Assembly: GCA_947631075.1 (NCBI GenBank)
Contig: CANRJU010000121.1
Coordinates: forward strand, 1-7,448
DNA length: 7,448 nt
Direction: 5' to 3'
Origin: an uncultured Lachnospiraceae bacterium
Lineage (GTDB): Bacteria; Bacillota; Clostridia; Lachnospirales; Lachnospiraceae
In this document: positions 1 through 5,580 of the stretch, piece by piece
Position numbering within the stretch: the first letter of the stretch is position 1
How the letters are laid out: the number at the start of each line of letters is the position of its first letter
Notes under the pieces: generated by a model
Told to the model about the DNA's origin: nothing
The model's input: the letters and a program-made list of their open reading frames with translations, nothing else
The model's database searches: none
Position numbers and translations under genes: made by a program

Positions 1-2
1 AC

Positions 3-320
3 GCGGTCGTGTATCTGGCTATGGCGCCTAAGTCCAACGCCCTGTATGTGGCGTGCGGGGAGGTAAAGGCGGATATTAAGGAGATGCCCGCCGAGCCGGT
101 TCCGCTGCACATCTGCAACGCGCCCACGAATCTGATGAAGGAGCTGAATTACGGAAAGGGCTACCAGTACGCCCACGACACGGAGGAAAAGCTTACGAAA
201 ATGAAGTGCCTTCCGGAGTCGTTAGAGGGAAAGCGGTATTACCGGCCTGGCACGCAGGGAGAGGAAAAAAAGGTAAAGGAGCGGCTGGAGGAGATTCTGG
301 AGTGGAAAAGTCAAAAATAA
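3..320 (+). CDS. rarA: RarA (MgsA family) replication-associated recombination AAA+ ATPase, 3' part only
   Basis: The frame is open from the window edge, so the start and the AAA+ ATPase core are outside; about 105 C-terminal residues are present, ending at TAA 318-320. RarA is a cytoplasmic clamp-loader-like ATPase acting at stalled replication forks. The visible part matches the conserved C-terminal oligomerisation region of the family: VVYLAMAPKSNA at the beginning, then PVPLHICNAPTNLMKEL, the motif YGKGYQYAHD, and YYRPG near the end, followed by a charged helix (KKVKERLEEILEW). These motifs are highly characteristic, so the family call is firm even from a fragment. No hairpin terminator follows; the stop codon lies inside a short direct repeat that begins the AT-rich region. 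G+C content resembles the glf and chemotaxis genes rather than the adjacent hip locus. Confidence 0.92.
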   Translation, partial: AVVYLAMAPKSNALYVACGEVKADIKEMPAEPVPLHICNAPTNLMKELNYGKGYQYAHDTEEKLTKMKCLPESLEGKRYYRPGTQGEEKKVKERLEEILEWKSQK

Positions 321-336
321 ATATGTCAAAAATAAA
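310..336. repeat. 12-bp direct repeat across the rarA stop codon
   Basis: GTCAAAAATAAA occurs at 310-321, spanning the rarA stop, and again at 325-336. The related string GACAAAAATGGCG occurs twice just downstream, at 347-359 and 387-399. The pair sits at the switch from GC-richer rarA to AT-rich hip DNA. It could mark an insertion boundary or be a slippage duplication; the sequence alone does not decide. Confidence 0.6.
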
Positions 337-340
337 AAAA

Positions 341-410
341 TAAATAGACAAAAATGGCGCGTTAATGTATAATATTTATGTAAATAGACAAAAATGGCGT
401 GTTAATGTAT
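341..410 (+). repeat. 30-bp direct repeat, two copies, upstream of hipB-like gene
   Basis: Copies at 341-370 and 381-410 are identical at 29 of 30 positions (C at 360, T at 400), with a 10-bp spacer and a 40-bp period. The first copy carries the -35 box and the beginning of the -10 box of a good promoter. The second has the same TAGACA but its -10 position reads TATTGC. Repeated elements over the promoter of a HipB-type gene fit autoregulatory operator sites, since HipB proteins bind several sites upstream of their own operon; this is inference. No strong inverted repeat is visible inside the unit. Confidence 0.9.
345..373 (+). promoter_or_regulatory. Sigma-A-type promoter of the hip operon
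   Basis: TAGACA at 345-350, a 17-bp spacer, and a perfect TATAAT at 368-373 put the predicted transcription start near 380, about 60 nt before the chosen start codon of the regulator. The promoter lies over the first 30-bp repeat, so a protein bound there would block it. Confidence 0.75.
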
Positions 411-440
411 TGCATGGTCAAAGGGATGGCGTGTTTATTT

Positions 441-776
441 ATGAGAGAATATAAAGATGATCGAATTTACTTAAAAGAATTAGGCGAAAAGATAAAATTG
501 CACAGAGTATCTATGAAGCTGACACAGATGGATCTCGAGGCGAAGTCAGGTGTATCTAAGAGAAGTATTTCCAGACTGGAGCAGGGAGAGTCTGTGCAAT
601 TAGATAATTTTATTAAAATCATGATGGCGTTAAATCTGGGAGAAAACATAGATATGTTAATTCCGGATCAAACCAAGAGACCTTCTTACTATTTAAAAAA
701 TAATAGAAAAACTCAGCAGAGGGTGCGAAAATCAAGTGAGACGAAAACCAGTTTCAAATGGGGTGATGAGGAATGA
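441..776 (+). CDS. HipB-like XRE-family antitoxin / transcriptional regulator
   Basis: This 111-residue protein has a Cro/C1-type helix-turn-helix at about residues 14-74: LGEKIKLHR, then LTQMDLEAKSGVSKRSISRLEQGE with the expected SG-S spacing, then a hydrophobic helix ending in NIDMLIP. A basic tail with a terminal Trp-Gly-Asp-Glu-Glu follows. HipB-type antitoxins bind and neutralise HipA kinases and repress their operon. The next gene starts at the overlapping ATGA (773-776), the classic hipB-hipA arrangement. Start choice: in-frame starts exist at 399 (GTG), 405, 414, 426 and 441; I prefer ATG 441 because family homology begins soon after it and the earlier starts lie in or beside the operator repeat. 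The ribosome binding site is weak (AAGGG 421-425 or GGATGG 424-429). The reading frame looks intact although its partner is broken. Base composition is AT-rich, unlike the flanking genes. Confidence 0.82.
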   Translation: MREYKDDRIYLKELGEKIKLHRVSMKLTQMDLEAKSGVSKRSISRLEQGESVQLDNFIKIMMALNLGENIDMLIPDQTKRPSYYLKNNRKTQQRVRKSSETKTSFKWGDEE

Positions 777-1446
777 ATCATACAGCGGAAGTATATCTTT
801 GGAATACAAGAATAGGAATTATTTATGGAGAACCAGGAAAAACTTATACTTCTTTTGAATATGATGAAGATTTTTTGAAAAGCGGAATAGAAGTATCTCC
901 GCTGCGCATGCCGCTCAATAAAAGTGTCTATGAATTTCCTTCTCTTGCCGGGGAACCTTTTTGGGGAATGCCTGGTTTGGTTGCGGATTCTTTGCCAGAT
1001 AAATTTGGAAATTCCGTAATAGAACAATGGCTTTTGAACAGTGGGCGTTCTCTGTCAGATTTTACTGCTATTGACAGGCAATGGTGTTTAATTGCATTGC
1101 AGTCAATCAGGATGATCATGTGAAAAATATTTCTTTTTTAATGGATAGAAATGGAATATGGACATTGTCACCGGCATATGATCTTACATTTTCTTATAAT
1201 TTATCCAATAAGTGGTTAAGAGCGCACCAAATGACGATAAATGGCAAAAATACGAACATAAATCGTGAGGATCTTTTAATTGCGGGAAAGAATATGGGGA
1301 TAAAAGCAAATCGTTGTAAAGAAATTATAAATCAAGTGACCGATATTGTAAAACAATTTCCAGATTACGCCAAAGAGGTGGGGATAAAGGAAAAAACAAT
1401 AAATAGTATTCAGCTTATTCTTGAGAAAAATATTAAATTATTCTAA
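773..1446 (+). pseudogene. HipA-family Ser/Thr kinase toxin, broken by internal deletion and frameshift
   Basis: Two pieces of one HipA protein lie in different frames. Positions 773-1078 encode the N-terminal HipA domain (EVYLWNTRIG, LRMPLNK, then FWGMPGLVADSLPDKFGN and GRSLSDFTAIDR, about 102 residues); read on, this frame stops at 1123. The C-terminal kinase half lies in another frame from about 1075 to the TAA at 1444-1446: QAMVFNCIAVNQDDHVKNISF, then LSPAYD and HQMTINGK. HipA proteins of this type are usually above 400 residues; only about 225 remain, so roughly 200 residues are missing, including the Gly-rich nucleotide loop and regulatory serine region. The catalytic Asp/Asn segment (DDHVKN) and metal-binding Asp (SPAYD) survive in the second piece. 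At the join, CAGG (1075-1078) fits both flanks, suggesting deletion at a short shared sequence. A full-length active kinase cannot be made. The stop is 10 nt from the convergent MATE stop. Confidence 0.88.
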
Positions 1447-1456
1447 GATGGCTGTA

Positions 1457-2821
1457 TTATTTTGCGGGAATCCACTTCCCCGTGAGATAGTGAATGGAAA
1501 AGAGGAAGAACAGCACCACGTTATGGGCAATCATGCAGGCCCACGCCGCGATGAGGCCGTATCCTAACAGCTGGGTGCAGATGAAGGTGCCGGCAATCCG
1601 GACGCACCACATACCGGTGACGTTGTAGATAAAGGGCGGGACAGTTTTTCCCACGCCCTGCATCATGCCCTCCAGGACGATGGGGACGCCGTAAAAAGGC
1701 TCGGAGACCGCCACCATGCGGAGAACGGTGGTCCCCAGGGCGATGACTTCCGCGTCTCGTGAAAACAGGTGCATGAGGGACGGGGCAAATAAAAACAGCA
1801 GGCCGCCGGACACGACCATCAGGCCCACCTCTAACGGAATGACCGACCGGGAGAGGCGACGGAGCTTTTTCTCGTCCCCGGCGCCGAAAGCGTTTCCCGC
1901 CAGCGTGGCCGCCGCCGTCTGCATGCCCCAGCCGGGTATGTAAAAGGCGGATTCTACCGTGTTGGCGATGGTGTGGGCCGCGGTGGAAATCTCGCCCAGG
2001 GAATTGATCATGGAGGCGAAGGCCACATAGCCGGAGGAAGTGGCAAAGCGCTGTAGCATATTGGGAATCGCCACCCGCATACAGGGCTTTAGAATCTGAA
2101 AATCGGGGCGGATGCTCCGGCCCTTAGGGGAGATTTCCGGGTGCCGCCAGAGCATGAACGTGATGGCCGCGCCACCGAAGGTATAGGCGATGGCGCTGGC
2201 AACGGCGGCTCCCTCAATGCCCCAGCCCGCGCCCGGAATAGTGAGGGAAAAGCCGAACAAAGCGAGAGAACGCGTGGGATATATAAGGAAAAAATTCAGC
2301 GCGATATTGATGATATTTACGATAATGCTGATGCGCATGGGCGTCTTTGTGTCTCCGGCGGCCCGGAGCAGGGTGCCGAAAATCATGCTGGCCGAGCGGA
2401 ACAGCATGGGAGTATACAATATGAAAAAATACCGGGAGGCCATGTCCTGGATTGAGGCGTCTACCTGCATCCACACCGGAATCCGGCGGCAGAGCATTAT
2501 GGGAATCAGGGTAAAAACGAGCCCGGCTGCCAGGGTTACGCTGACGGCCTGGGCCGAGGCAGATCTGGCCCGCTCTTTTTCCCCCGCGCCCATGGCCTGG
2601 GAAATATAGGCGAGAAATCCCACGCCCAGGGCGGACACGGTTCCGCCGATGAGCCAGTTGACGGTTCCGGTAGCGCCCACAGCCGCCGTGGCCTGAGTGC
2701 CGAGAGAACCCACCATGGCCGTGTCGATATACTGCACAGCGGTCTGGGCGAACTGCTCCAGCATGGTGGGCCACGCCAGAGACAGAATGGCAAAGAGCAG
2801 AGTGGGGGATTTTTTCTTCAT
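1457..2821 (-). CDS. MATE family multidrug/cation efflux transporter
   Basis: This 454-residue polytopic membrane protein is of normal MATE size, with about twelve hydrophobic segments in two related halves. These exporters expel drugs or metabolites using a Na+ or H+ gradient. Family marks include the first helix WPTMLEQFAQTAVQYIDTAMVG, the GAGEKERAR loop, RAAGDTKTPM after helix 5-6, GWGIEGAA, and in the second half GNAFGAGDEKKLRR and MQGVGKT. The start is ATG at 2821, preceded by AAGGAG (2831-2836) with 9 nt spacing. The frame stays open upstream to 2956, but that stretch is the 15-bp repeat array and the end of the previous gene, giving a low-complexity NLF-rich peptide, so I reject the longer start. 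It lies 58 nt downstream of the lyase gene on the same strand and is probably co-transcribed. Substrate cannot be read from sequence. No terminator is visible after its stop. Confidence 0.9.
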   Translation of the reverse strand: MKKKSPTLLFAILSLAWPTMLEQFAQTAVQYIDTAMVGSLGTQATAAVGATGTVNWLIGGTVSALGVGFLAYISQAMGAGEKERARSASAQAVSVTLAAGLVFTLIPIMLCRRIPVWMQVDASIQDMASRYFFILYTPMLFRSASMIFGTLLRAAGDTKTPMRISIIVNIINIALNFFLIYPTRSLALFGFSLTIPGAGWGIEGAAVASAIAYTFGGAAITFMLWRHPEISPKGRSIRPDFQILKPCMRVAIPNMLQRFATSSGYVAFASMINSLGEISTAAHTIANTVESAFYIPGWGMQTAAATLAGNAFGAGDEKKLRRLSRSVIPLEVGLMVVSGGLLFLFAPSLMHLFSRDAEVIALGTTVLRMVAVSEPFYGVPIVLEGMMQGVGKTVPPFIYNVTGMWCVRIAGTFICTQLLGYGLIAAWACMIAHNVVLFFLFSIHYLTGKWIPAK

Positions 2822-2830
2822 ACCGGAAAT

Positions 2831-2836
2831 CTCCTT
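2831..2836 (-). promoter_or_regulatory. Ribosome binding site of the MATE gene, overlapping the repeat array
   Basis: AAGGAG on the minus strand lies 9 nt before the ATG at 2821 and fixes the start. Its two A residues (2835-2836) are the last bases of the sixth 15-bp repeat unit, so the array abuts the translation initiation signal. Confidence 0.85.
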
Positions 2837-2924
2837 GGGAAATAAATTTTTGCAAAATATTTTTTCGAAAAATAAATTTTCAGGAAATAAAATTCCGAGA
2901 AATAAATTTTCGAGAAATAAATTT
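2835..2924 (-). repeat. Six-unit 15-bp tandem repeat array across the lyase/MATE junction
   Basis: Read on the minus strand, six consecutive 15-nt units occupy 2924-2910, 2909-2895, 2894-2880, 2879-2865, 2864-2850 and 2849-2835. The lead unit is AAATTTATTTCTCGA; the second differs by one base (final A to G) and the others have diverged further, the fifth most. Units 1-3 are translated as KFISR, KFISR, NFIS and the lyase stop codon (TGA 2882-2880 closes unit 3). Units 4-6 are intergenic and run into the MATE ribosome binding site. Because 15 is a multiple of 3, unit gain or loss keeps frame. Confidence 0.9.
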
Positions 2925-4073
2925 TTTGACGCCTGTAAGCAGCCTCGCGAGCCCATCCATCAGAGTGGAGCGGGGACAGGCGATATTCAGCCGCAAAAAT
3001 GATTTTCCGGCCTGGCCGTACTGGGCGCCCTCCGAGACGTAGAGGCCGGTTTCTTCTCGCAAATATTTCTGCAGATCTGTCGTGTCTTTACAGAATTGCC
3101 CGCAGTCCAGCCAGAGAAGGTATGTGGCCTCTGAGGGAACCAGGCGGATTTCCGGAAGGCGTTCAGATAAAAATGCGGCCACGGCCTGTTTATTTTCATA
3201 TAAATAAGACCGCAGGCTGTCCAGCCAGGGACCGCCCTCGGAAAATGCCGCTATGGCGGCCGGAACAGCGAACACGTTCGGCTCGGCCACCTCGTCGGTG
3301 TTCAGTCCCCGGTTTACCTTGTGGCGGAGAAAGGGGTCGGGCACGCACGCGGCGGACGTCTGGATGCCGGCTAGATTGAAAGCCTTGGTGGGAGCCAGAC
3401 AGGTGATGCTGTTGTCCCGGCACTCCTTCGATACCGAGGCGAAGGGAACGTACTCCCTGCCAGGATCTGTCAGGTCGCAGTGAATCTCATCGGAGACCAC
3501 GATGACATGGTGCAGGACGGCCAGATGTCCGATGCGCCGCAGGGTCTCCCGGTCCCAGATTTTCCCCACCGGATTGTGGGGATTGCAGAGAATCATCATA
3601 GTTGTCTGAGGGCGCGCGAGCTTCTCCTCCAAATCCTCAAAATCTATGGAATAGCAGTTTCCGTCATAGACCAGGGGGCTCTCCAGTACATTTCGCCCGT
3701 TATTCAGAATCGAATTGAAAAAAATATTGTAGACCGGCGTCTGGATCAGCACATTTTCACCCGGTGTCGTCAGCTTGCGCACCACCGAGGAGAGCGTGGG
3801 AACCACCCCGGCGCTGAAAATCAGCCAGTCCTTCTGAATCTCAAAACTGTGTCGTTTTTGCCACCAGTCCTGAATGGCGCCATACCATTCGTCGGGCACG
3901 ACAGAGTACCCGAAAATGCCGTGTTCCAGGCGCTTTTTAAGGGCGTCGAGAATTTCCGGCGCCGTCTTAAAATCCATGTCGGCCACCCACATGGGCAGCT
4001 CATTTTCCTTTACATCCCATTTCAAAGACCCCGTGCCAAGACGGCTTGGGGGAGTGTCAAAATTATATGTCAT
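2880..4073 (-). CDS. patB: MalY/PatB-family PLP-dependent C-S beta-lyase / aminotransferase
   Basis: This 397-residue cytoplasmic fold-type I PLP enzyme resembles MalY/PatB proteins, which mostly cleave cystathionine or cysteine conjugates to a thiol, pyruvate and ammonia. Family marks, numbered from the chosen start: N-terminal LKWD and LPMWVADMDF, HGIFGYS, the PVY motif (Tyr115), NPHNPVG (164-170), SDEIHCD with the PLP-nitrogen Asp195, the Schiff-base Lys230 in APTKAFNLAG, and the carboxylate-binding Arg361 in LRLNIA. The start is ATG 4073, preceded by AAGGAGG (4085-4091) 11 nt away; an upstream in-frame ATG at 4106 is rejected because that ribosome binding site would fall inside the coding region. 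The last 14 residues (KFISR, KFISR, NFIS) are encoded by the tandem array and look like an added tail beyond the normal fold. The MATE gene follows after 58 nt. True substrate (lyase versus transaminase) is undetermined, and the gene symbol denotes family only. Confidence 0.87.
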   Translation of the reverse strand: MTYNFDTPPSRLGTGSLKWDVKENELPMWVADMDFKTAPEILDALKKRLEHGIFGYSVVPDEWYGAIQDWWQKRHSFEIQKDWLIFSAGVVPTLSSVVRKLTTPGENVLIQTPVYNIFFNSILNNGRNVLESPLVYDGNCYSIDFEDLEEKLARPQTTMMILCNPHNPVGKIWDRETLRRIGHLAVLHHVIVVSDEIHCDLTDPGREYVPFASVSKECRDNSITCLAPTKAFNLAGIQTSAACVPDPFLRHKVNRGLNTDEVAEPNVFAVPAAIAAFSEGGPWLDSLRSYLYENKQAVAAFLSERLPEIRLVPSEATYLLWLDCGQFCKDTTDLQKYLREETGLYVSEGAQYGQAGKSFLRLNIACPRSTLMDGLARLLTGVKKFISRKFISRNFIS

Positions 4074-4096
4074 TGGATCATCCGCCTCCTTCTTGC

Positions 4097-4182
4097 GTGA
4101 TATCATCGGGTTTTTATTTGTGATATTATTGGAACAGTTTTTTTATCATTGTAAAGTCAAAAAGTTTTTGTGACATCATTGA
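4097..4182. repeat. Three 13-bp direct repeats in the lyase leader
   Basis: GTGATATCATCGG (4097-4109), GTGATATTATTGG (4120-4132) and GTGACATCATTGA (4170-4182) share a GTGAYATYATYGR pattern. A fourth degenerate match, TATCATTG, is at 4144-4151. The first copy holds the perfect palindrome TGATATCA. The third overlaps the end of the -10 box and the expected transcription start of the minus-strand promoter; the others lie between it and the ribosome binding site. This placement suits repressor sites, but no cognate regulator is in the window. Confidence 0.6.
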
Positions 4183-4210
4183 TTATAGTATAGTTTCCGT
4201 TATAAGGCAA
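4182..4210 (-). promoter_or_regulatory. Promoter of the lyase-MATE unit
   Basis: On the minus strand TTGCCT (4210-4205), a 17-bp spacer and a perfect TATAAT (4187-4182) give a predicted start near 4175, about 100 nt before the lyase ATG. The long leader contains the 13-bp repeats. Confidence 0.72.
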
Positions 4211-4217
4211 ATTTTTC

Positions 4218-4246
4218 TTGTCAGCGGAGAGGGGAAATGTTACAAT
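4218..4246 (+). promoter_or_regulatory. Promoter of glf
   Basis: TTGTCA at 4218-4223, a 17-bp spacer and TACAAT at 4241-4246 predict a start near 4253, only about 30 nt before the glf ATG. Its -35 box is 7 bp from the -35 box of the divergent lyase promoter. Confidence 0.75.
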
Positions 4247-4282
4247 CAAAAAAACGCAGTGAGAAAAAGGAGGAAATCTGTT

Positions 4283-5395
4283 ATGTATGACTATCTGATC
4301 GTGGGAGCCGGGCTCTACGGGGCGGTATTTGCCGAGCAGGCCAAAAACAAGGGGAAATCCGTGCTTGTCGTGGACCGGCGTCCGAATATTGCGGGCAATG
4401 TTTTTACAGAAAAAATAGAGGGAATCCATGTGCATCGGTACGGGGCTCATATTTTCCACACAAACAATGAAAAGGTGTGGGAGTATGTGAACCGTTTCGC
4501 GCGGTTTAACCGCTTTACCAACTCACCGGTGGCCAATTATCACGGGGAATTATTTTCCATGCCATTTAATATGTACACATTCAACAAAATGTGGGGCGTG
4601 GTGACGCCGGAGGAAGCGGCGGAGAAGATTGAGCAGCAGAGAAAAGAGGCGGGAATCACGGAGCCGAAAAATCTGGAGGAGCAGGCCATCAGCCTGGTGG
4701 GACGGGATATTTACGAGAAGCTGGTAAAGGGCTATACGGAGAAGCAGTGGGGACGGCCCTGCACGGAACTGCCCGCTTTCATTATAAAGAGGCTGCCGGT
4801 GCGCCTGACATTTGACAACAATTATTTCAACGCTCTGTATCAGGGGATTCCGGTGGGCGGCTACACGAAAATGGTAGAGCGCATGCTGGAGGGCGTGGAG
4901 ATTCGGCTGGGCGTGGATTATCTGGAGAACAAAGAAGAACTGGACGCCCTGGCGGAGAAAGTGGTCTATACGGGAGCGATTGACGCCTATTTCCACTATC
5001 AGCTGGGAGCGCTTGAGTACCGCTCGGTCCGCTTTGAGACGGAGGTGCTTGACAAGCCGAATTTCCAGGGGAACGCGGCGGTGAATTACACCGATCGGGA
5101 GACGCCGTGGACCCGCATCATCGAGCACAAGTGGTTCGAGTTCGGCCGGGATGAGGACGGGAATGAGCTGCCTAAGACGGTGATCAGCCGGGAGTATTCC
5201 TCGGAGTGGAAGCAGGGGGACGAGCCGTATTATCCGGTGAACGACGAGAAAAACGGCGCCCTGTACAAGCAGTACCGGGAGCTGGCGGATCGGGAGGAAA
5301 AGGTCTATTTCGGCGGCCGCCTGGGCGAATACAAATATTATGATATGGACGCCGTGATTGCCGCGGCGCTGGAATTTTCAGGAAAGATTTTGTGA
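4283..5395 (+). CDS. glf: UDP-galactopyranose mutase
   Basis: This 370-residue cytoplasmic flavoenzyme converts UDP-galactopyranose to UDP-galactofuranose, the donor for galactofuranose in surface glycans. The length is normal for the bacterial family. The N-terminus is a Rossmann FAD site, LIVGAGLYGAVFAEQA (Gly8, Gly10, Gly13), followed by DRRPNIAGN. Further family marks are HRYGAHIFHTN, the substrate-region segment NSPVANYHGELFSMPFNMYTF, GYTEKQWG, the TFDNNYFNALYQGIPVGGYT region, YYPVND, and the C-terminal FAD-contacting FGGRLGEYKYYDMD. The start is ATG 4283, with AAGGAGG at 4267-4273 and 9 nt spacing; a longer GTG start at 4259 is rejected because it would put that site inside the gene. 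It has its own promoter and terminator, so it is monocistronic. No galactofuranosyltransferase or other glycan genes adjoin it here, so its partner enzymes must be encoded elsewhere. Confidence 0.95.
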   Translation: MYDYLIVGAGLYGAVFAEQAKNKGKSVLVVDRRPNIAGNVFTEKIEGIHVHRYGAHIFHTNNEKVWEYVNRFARFNRFTNSPVANYHGELFSMPFNMYTFNKMWGVVTPEEAAEKIEQQRKEAGITEPKNLEEQAISLVGRDIYEKLVKGYTEKQWGRPCTELPAFIIKRLPVRLTFDNNYFNALYQGIPVGGYTKMVERMLEGVEIRLGVDYLENKEELDALAEKVVYTGAIDAYFHYQLGALEYRSVRFETEVLDKPNFQGNAAVNYTDRETPWTRIIEHKWFEFGRDEDGNELPKTVISREYSSEWKQGDEPYYPVNDEKNGALYKQYRELADREEKVYFGGRLGEYKYYDMDAVIAAALEFSGKIL

Positions 5396-5406
5396 TTATG
5401 TATAGA

Positions 5407-5451
5407 AAAAAGTCAGGCAATAAATTCTTTGCATTTAATGCCTGACTTTTT
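5407..5451 (+). terminator. Rho-independent terminator after glf
   Basis: AAAAAGTCAGGCA (5407-5419) pairs perfectly with TGCCTGACTTTTT (5439-5451). The intervening bases extend the stem after one mismatch (TAAAT 5421-5425 with ATTTA 5433-5437), leaving a 7-nt loop. It starts 12 nt after the glf stop. The A-tract on the left arm means it could also act on the other strand. Confidence 0.9.
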
Positions 5452-5478
5452 CAAAAGTCTTAAAAACTGAATTTTTTG

Positions 5479-5507
5479 TTGTAATTTACGACTGCATATG
5501 ATAAAAT
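5479..5507 (+). promoter_or_regulatory. Possible sigma-A-type promoter of the chemotaxis receptor gene
   Basis: TTGTAA at 5479-5484, a 17-bp spacer and TAAAAT at 5502-5507 is the best match between the glf terminator and the receptor start. TATGAT at 5497-5502 is an alternative -10. No good flagellar sigma-28 box (TAAA with GCCGATAA) was found. A leader of about 65 nt would follow, containing GCCGGAG twice (5533-5539 and 5543-5549) of unknown meaning. Confidence 0.45.
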
Positions 5508-5580
5508 AAAAAGCGGATTTTAACAATATCAAGCCGGAGCATGCCGGAGGGGCACAAAGGCTGAAGGGGGTTTATGTATC

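Noticed and set aside
1081..1446. Independent short gene for the HipA C-terminal half
   Set aside because: ATG 1081 has only a crowded AGG two nucleotides upstream and homology continues upstream of it to about 1075, so it reads as a fragment of the broken hipA rather than a separate gene.
2835..2924. CRISPR-like array
   Set aside because: The units are contiguous 15-mers without spacers, and no cas genes are present; this is a simple tandem repeat.
2822..2956. N-terminal extension of the MATE protein by 45 residues
   Set aside because: The frame is open only because the 15-bp repeat lacks stops in this frame; the peptide is low-complexity and NLF-rich. A good ribosome binding site points to ATG 2821, where the normal MATE N-terminus begins.
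3480..4100. Long plus-strand open frame of 206 codons
   Set aside because: It is antisense to the lyase gene, has no recognisable motifs, and reflects the GC-rich codon pattern of the real gene.
4074..4106. Earlier lyase start at 4106
   Set aside because: The AAGGAGG ribosome binding site (4085-4091) would be inside the coding region, and family homology begins after ATG 4073.
4259..4282. Earlier glf start at GTG 4259
   Set aside because: It would translate through the AAGGAGG at 4267-4273; the FAD-binding fold begins right after ATG 4283.
5513..5580. Cyclic di-GMP riboswitch in the leader of the chemotaxis gene
   Set aside because: GCACAAAGGCTGAAGGG faintly recalls part of the conserved core, but the partner GGCAAACC-type segment is missing and the leader is too short for the full aptamer.
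5452..5580. Flagellar sigma-28 promoter for the chemotaxis gene
   Set aside because: TAAA strings occur, but none has a GCCGATAA-like -10 box at 15-16 bp.
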